A DNA stretch of 56,929 bases from Hafnia paralvei ATCC 29927 (GTDB lineage Bacteria > Pseudomonadota > Gammaproteobacteria > Enterobacterales > Enterobacteriaceae), in assembly GCF_001655005.1 (NCBI RefSeq), contig NZ_LXET01000025.1:1-56929 (forward strand), given 5' to 3'. Each line of letters begins with the position of its first letter. The stretch's first letter is position 1. Below are positions 52,959-56,929 of the stretch, piece by piece. The notes below the pieces were generated by a model that ran no database searches, was not told where the DNA came from, and worked only from the letters and a program-made list of their open reading frames with translations. The position numbers were made by a program, and so were the translations under genes.

Positions 52959-54110
52959 GTGTCAGAAGATAGCGATCTGGAAAAAACAGAAGACCCCACA
53001 TCCCACAAACTTGAAAAAGCGCGTGAGAAAGGGCAAGTACCGCGTTCGCGTGAGCTCACGTCAATGCTGATGTTGGCTGCCGGTATTTCCATACTACTGA
53101 TCGGCGGTGAGCATTTGGCGCGCCAACTGGCTGCGATGATTTCGCAAGGCCTGCAGTTTGATCAGTTGCTGATCAGCAATGACAAACAGATGCTGAGACA
53201 GTTGGGTAATCTGCTGCAACAGGCCGTTGCCGCGCTAATGCCGGTGCTACTTGGCCTGATGCTAGTGGGATGGGCCGCCCCCATGCTGATTGGCGGTTTT
53301 TTCTTTAATCCTGGGTCGATCAAATTTGATTTAAGCAAAATGAGCCTACTCTCGGGCTTGAAACGCCTGTTTTCCAGTCAGGCGTTGGCGGAGTTGCTGA
53401 AGGGCGTGCTGAAGGTCATTTTGGTGAGTTGGGTTGCAGGATGGTTTCTCTGGCACTACTGGGGACAGATGTTGGCGCTGATTGCCGAGTCGCCGCTTGA
53501 TGCCATGGGGGATGCACTGCATCTGATTGGCATGTGCGGGCTGTTGATCGTTCTCGGTCTGGTTCCGATGGTGGCGTTTGACGTTTTCTATCAAATCTGG
53601 AGCAACCTCAACAAACTAAAAATGACCAAGCAGGAAATTAAAGACGAATTCAAAGAACAAGAGGGTGATCCACATGTTAAGGGGCGAATCCGTCAGCAAC
53701 AGCGTGCCGCTGCGCGCCGCCGTATGATGAGCGATGTACCCAAAGCGGATGTGATCGTCACTAACCCAACGCATTATGCGGTGGCGTTGCAGTATCAGGA
53801 AAACAAGATGAGTGCGCCAAAAGTATTGGCGAAAGGCGCCGGTGAGATTGCGCTGCGTATCAAAGAGCTGGGAAATCAGCATCGAATCCCTCAGCTTGAA
53901 GCTCCCCCTTTGGCGCGTGCGCTCTATCGACACAGCGAAATTGGGCACCATATTCCCGCCACGCTTTATGCCGCGGTTGCTGAAGTTTTAGCCTGGGTTT
54001 ACCAGCTGAAACGTTGGCAAAAAGAGGGCGGATTAGCACCGAAGAAACCACAAAACTTGCCAGTGCCGGAAGCACTGGATTTTGCCGGAGAGAAGACCAC
54101 CGATGAGTAA
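52959..54110 (+). CDS. flhB: Flagellar export gate protein FlhB
   Basis: This protein of about 383 residues of the flagellar type III export apparatus has four helices and a cytoplasmic domain. The autocleavage site NPTH lies near residue 270 (VIVTNPTHYAVALQ) and switches export from rod/hook to filament. The true start is the GTG at 52959 giving VSEDSDLEKTEDPTSHKLEK, matching E. coli FlhB; the upstream open frame to 52824 is not homologous. CAGG is eight bases upstream. It overlaps flhA by eight bases. Confidence 0.94.
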   Translation: MSEDSDLEKTEDPTSHKLEKAREKGQVPRSRELTSMLMLAAGISILLIGGEHLARQLAAMISQGLQFDQLLISNDKQMLRQLGNLLQQAVAALMPVLLGLMLVGWAAPMLIGGFFFNPGSIKFDLSKMSLLSGLKRLFSSQALAELLKGVLKVILVSWVAGWFLWHYWGQMLALIAESPLDAMGDALHLIGMCGLLIVLGLVPMVAFDVFYQIWSNLNKLKMTKQEIKDEFKEQEGDPHVKGRIRQQQRAAARRRMMSDVPKADVIVTNPTHYAVALQYQENKMSAPKVLAKGAGEIALRIKELGNQHRIPQLEAPPLARALYRHSEIGHHIPATLYAAVAEVLAWVYQLKRWQKEGGLAPKKPQNLPVPEALDFAGEKTTDE

Positions 54111-56178
54111 TTTGGCCGCGTTGTTACGCATGCAGGGCATGAATGGTGCTCAGTGGAAAATATTGGCTGGCCCAATACTTATCCTGATGATCCTGTCGAT
54201 GATGGTGCTGCCGCTACCGCCGTTCATTCTGGACTTATTGTTTACCTTTAATATTGCGCTCTCAATCATGGTGTTGCTGGTGGCCATGTTCACCCAACGC
54301 ACGCTAGAGTTTGCGGCGTTTCCAACGATTCTTCTGTTCTCCACGTTGCTGCGCCTTTCGCTTAACGTAGCATCGACGCGCGTAATTTTGCTTGATGGGC
54401 ACACCGGTGGCGCGGCGGCTGGTCGAGTCATTGAAGCCTTCGGCCACTTTTTGGTGGGCGGCAACTTTGCCATTGGTATCGTGGTGTTCATCATCTTGGT
54501 ATTGATTAACTTCATGGTTATCACCAAGGGGGCTGGACGTATTGCCGAAGTAGGGGCGCGTTTTGTGCTTGATGGTATGCCCGGCAAGCAGATGGCGATC
54601 GACGCCGATCTCAATGCAGGGCTGATCGGTGAAGACGAAGCGAAAAAACGTCGTTCGGAAGTGACGCAGGAAGCCGATTTCTACGGTTCAATGGATGGTG
54701 CCAGTAAGTTTGTCCGCGGTGACGCTGTTGCCGGTTTGATGATTATGGCGCTAAACGTGGTCGGCGGATTGCTGGTGGGGGTGATTCAACATGGTATGCC
54801 CGTGGGGCAGGCGGCGGAAACCTATACATTGCTGACCATCGGTGATGGCTTGGTTGCACAGATCCCCGCGCTGGTTATCTCAACCGCCGCAGGGGTTATC
54901 GTCACTCGCGTGAGCACCGATCAGGATGTCGGTGAACAGATGGTGAATCAGCTGTTCAGCAATCCGCGCGTGATGATCCTTAGCGCCTCGGTGCTGGGCT
55001 TACTCGGTTTGGTACCGGGCATGCCCAACTTGGTCTTTTTGCTCTTCACCGCAGCACTGCTCGGCATTGCCTATTGGATCAGCAAGCGTGAAGGACGAGC
55101 AGCGCCGTCTCAGGCTGAACAGGTGGTACCTGAAGCGCCTCCGGTCGTGGAGGCAACGTGGGAAGATGTACAGCTTGAGGATCCGCTCGGTTTAGAAGTG
55201 GGCTATCGACTTATTCCTATGGTCGATTTCCAGCAAAATGGCGAACTGTTAGGGCGTATCCGCAGTATTCGCAAGAAGTTTGCCCAGACGATGGGATTTT
55301 TACCGCCGGTGGTACATATCCGCGACAACCTTGAGCTGAGCCCTTCGGGTTACCGCATTTTGCTTAAGGGCATCGAAGCAGGGCGTGGAGAAGCACATCC
55401 TGGTCGCTGGTTAGCGATCAATCCAGGCAGTGCCGCCGGTACGCTGGAAGGTGAGGCAACGGTCGATCCTGCCTTTGGTCTACCGGCCATCTGGATAGAT
55501 AACGCGTTGCGTGAGCAGGCTCAGATACAAGGTTTCACGGTCGTTGAATCTAGCACCGTGGTTGCGACGCATCTGAATCATTTGATTGGGATTCACGCCA
55601 GTGAGCTCTTTGGCCGCCAAGAGGCTCAGCAACTGCTGGAGCGCGTCACGCAGGAGATGCCTAAGCTGACCGACGACCTTATTCCAAGCACTATCAGCCT
55701 GACTACGCTACACAAAGTGCTACAAAATCTGCTGGCGGAAAAAGTATCGATTCGCGATATGCGCACGATCATTGAAACCTTGTCAGAACATGCGCCAACG
55801 CAAAGCGATCCCTATGAGCTTACCGCGGTTATCCGCGTGGCGTTGGGACGGGCGATTACTCAGCAGTGGTTCCCCGGAGAAGGTGAAATTCAGGTTATCG
55901 GTTTAGACACGCCGCTGGAGCGACTGTTATTGCAAGCGCTTCAGGGCGGAGGCGGTCTTGAACCCGGTCTCGCCGATCGTCTGCTGGAGCAGGCTAAACA
56001 GGCATTACAACGTCAAGAGATGCTTGGCGCACCGCCAGTACTACTGGTTAATCACGCCCTACGGCCATTGCTCGCACGTTTCCTGCACCGTTCTCTTCCG
56101 CAGATGGTGGTGCTCTCAAACATGGAAATCAGCGAGAACCGTCAGCTGCGTATGACCTCAACGATTGGTGCCGCTTAA
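54103..56178 (+). CDS. flhA: Flagellar export gate protein FlhA
   Basis: This protein of about 691 residues is the nonameric gate of the flagellar type III system, with eight N-terminal helices and the proton-channel loop INFMVITKGAGRIAEVGARF near residue 145. The C-terminal cytoplasmic domain binds chaperones and substrates (VVATHLNHLI and PIQSDPYEL-like region). It is near-identical in pattern to E. coli FlhA. The ATG at 54103 overlaps flhB by eight bases, and the stop overlaps the flhE start (TAATG). Confidence 0.95.
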   Translation: MSNLAALLRMQGMNGAQWKILAGPILILMILSMMVLPLPPFILDLLFTFNIALSIMVLLVAMFTQRTLEFAAFPTILLFSTLLRLSLNVASTRVILLDGHTGGAAAGRVIEAFGHFLVGGNFAIGIVVFIILVLINFMVITKGAGRIAEVGARFVLDGMPGKQMAIDADLNAGLIGEDEAKKRRSEVTQEADFYGSMDGASKFVRGDAVAGLMIMALNVVGGLLVGVIQHGMPVGQAAETYTLLTIGDGLVAQIPALVISTAAGVIVTRVSTDQDVGEQMVNQLFSNPRVMILSASVLGLLGLVPGMPNLVFLLFTAALLGIAYWISKREGRAAPSQAEQVVPEAPPVVEATWEDVQLEDPLGLEVGYRLIPMVDFQQNGELLGRIRSIRKKFAQTMGFLPPVVHIRDNLELSPSGYRILLKGIEAGRGEAHPGRWLAINPGSAAGTLEGEATVDPAFGLPAIWIDNALREQAQIQGFTVVESSTVVATHLNHLIGIHASELFGRQEAQQLLERVTQEMPKLTDDLIPSTISLTTLHKVLQNLLAEKVSIRDMRTIIETLSEHAPTQSDPYELTAVIRVALGRAITQQWFPGEGEIQVIGLDTPLERLLLQALQGGGGLEPGLADRLLEQAKQALQRQEMLGAPPVLLVNHALRPLLARFLHRSLPQMVVLSNMEISENRQLRMTSTIGAA

Positions 56179-56582
56179 TGAAACGTCTTATGTTCATGGG
56201 TTTGCTGCTAACGCTTCCGTTGGCAGTTAACGCTACCGGAGGCAGTTGGTCGGCAGACAGCACGGGGGCAACACTGAGCCACAAAGGCGTCAGCGTTTCA
56301 TCCCGAACACTCAATCCACCCGTGGCGATTCCCGCCGGTGCGGTTATTCAGGATGTGGTATGGCGTTATCAGCTACTCAATCCCGCTCCCGCGGGATTAG
56401 CTGTACAACTCTGTTCGCCAAACCGATGTTTCTGGTTAGACAGCGCCAATGGACAAAGCGCCGCGCTGCAAGGCGAGTCAGCAGCCGTACCGCTCACGAT
56501 GAGCCTACACATTCCCGGCAAGGGCGTGGTGTATCCACCGGTGAGAGTGGTGAGCCAGCAGGTGATAGTTAATTATCGGTAA
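56178..56582 (+). CDS. flhE: Flagellar protein FlhE
   Basis: This 134-residue periplasmic protein has a signal peptide MKRLMFMGLLLTLPLAVNA and a mature beta-rich domain with a Cys pair (LCSPNRCFW). FlhE limits proton leakage through the flagellar export apparatus and affects motility. The start overlaps the flhA stop. It ends the flhBAE operon; the inverted structured repeat begins shortly after its stop. Confidence 0.9.
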   Translation: MKRLMFMGLLLTLPLAVNATGGSWSADSTGATLSHKGVSVSSRTLNPPVAIPAGAVIQDVVWRYQLLNPAPAGLAVQLCSPNRCFWLDSANGQSAALQGESAAVPLTMSLHIPGKGVVYPPVRVVSQQVIVNYR

Positions 56583-56589
56583 GATGTGG

Positions 56590-56872
56590 TTGTTCTAGCG
56601 TCAGATTTCGTACGCCTGTCGTTTATGGGACGGTAGTGTAAAGTTTCGTACGCCTGTCATTGATGGAACTGCTGTGTAAGGTTCCGCCCGCCTGTTCATA
56701 TCGAGCTTCATTGATACACTGGTGAAGGCGTACGGGCAGAGACCACCAGCGCGTGGTCTCTGCACTCGCGCGCTTTTATCCGAGACGCCATTTCCGCTCC
56801 GGTTTGGTATCGCCCATCCAGGGCGCCCCAAACTCCGCCGGTACATCCCTGTACCGGCGGCTCTCCCTACGA
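56590..56872 (-). repeat. Structured intergenic repeat, right copy (inverted)
   Basis: Read on the minus strand this matches 3-292. Hairpin 1 at 56835-56860 has a perfect 10-bp stem and the same AGGGAT loop; hairpin 2 at 56736-56763 has a perfect 11-bp stem and a GCGCTG loop. The tail (low coordinates) has at least two good 38-bp units, with junctions at 56625 and 56663, each carrying GACAGGCGTACGAAA, and a more degenerate third. It lies downstream of flhE. The 81-codon minus-strand frame inside is probably incidental. Confidence 0.8.
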
Positions 56873-56929
56873 ATACTTAAGCTAAAAATCGGGTAGGTTT
56901 TTTATTTTGATGTTGACCTTTTCCGGCAC

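Noticed and set aside
1..56929. CRISPR arrays, insertion sequences, integrases and rRNA genes
   Set aside because: No regularly spaced direct repeats, transposase or integrase-like proteins, or rRNA sequence were seen.

Overview
The window reads as a chromosomal segment of an enterobacterium of the Hafnia type (Hafniaceae). The order yeiH, yeiE, lysP, cirA, metG, mrp, udk, dcd, asmA, yegH, then an O-antigen locus, gnd, tmaR, tRNA-Asn genes, mtfA and flhBAE broadly follows the E. coli chromosome. The gene content differs from E. coli, and the O-antigen locus lies between yegH and gnd. The genus is inferred from gene order and remembered protein families, not from a database search.

Layout. 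1-330: a structured intergenic repeat, found again inverted at 56590-56872. 331-5460: yeiH (minus), a His-rich lipoprotein (minus), a UspF-like stress protein, the LysR regulator yeiE and lysP. 5588-10948: an iron block with two Fur-like boxes, a ferric-siderophore ABC transporter (binding protein, permease, ATPase) and the TonB-dependent receptor cirA. 10961-19944: housekeeping genes metG (minus), mrp, udk, dcd, asmA and dcuC. 19975-21558: yegH (minus).

21921-34086: an AT-rich O-antigen locus behind a JUMPStart/ops element. The genes are neuD, neuB, neuA, neuC (CMP-sialic acid), wzx, a GT52 sialyltransferase, wzy, three GT2 glycosyltransferases, the Und-PP-GlcNAc 4-epimerase gene gnu, and galF. 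They point to a Wzx/Wzy-made, sialylated O unit that starts with GalNAc. ugd, gnd and tmaR follow.

37794-39484: four identical tRNA-Asn(GUU) genes on the minus strand, each with its own promoter and terminator. 39660-42838: a five-gene operon joining a PPC/DUF296 protein to a complete ECF transporter of unknown substrate (S, T and two unequal ATPases), meeting mtfA tail to tail. 43901-46260: eptA (minus) behind a perfect PmrA box, yodC, and a Fur box for the efeUOB iron uptake operon (46308-49645).

49774-52834: norV, norW and yeaR form a nitric-oxide defence operon behind two NsrR-like operators, with no norR beside it. 52959-56582: flhB (GTG start), flhA and flhE. The most distinctive new-looking items are the covarying-hairpin repeat at the two ends, the PPC/ECF operon with paired degeneracy in its ATPases, and the NsrR-type norVW-yeaR operon.
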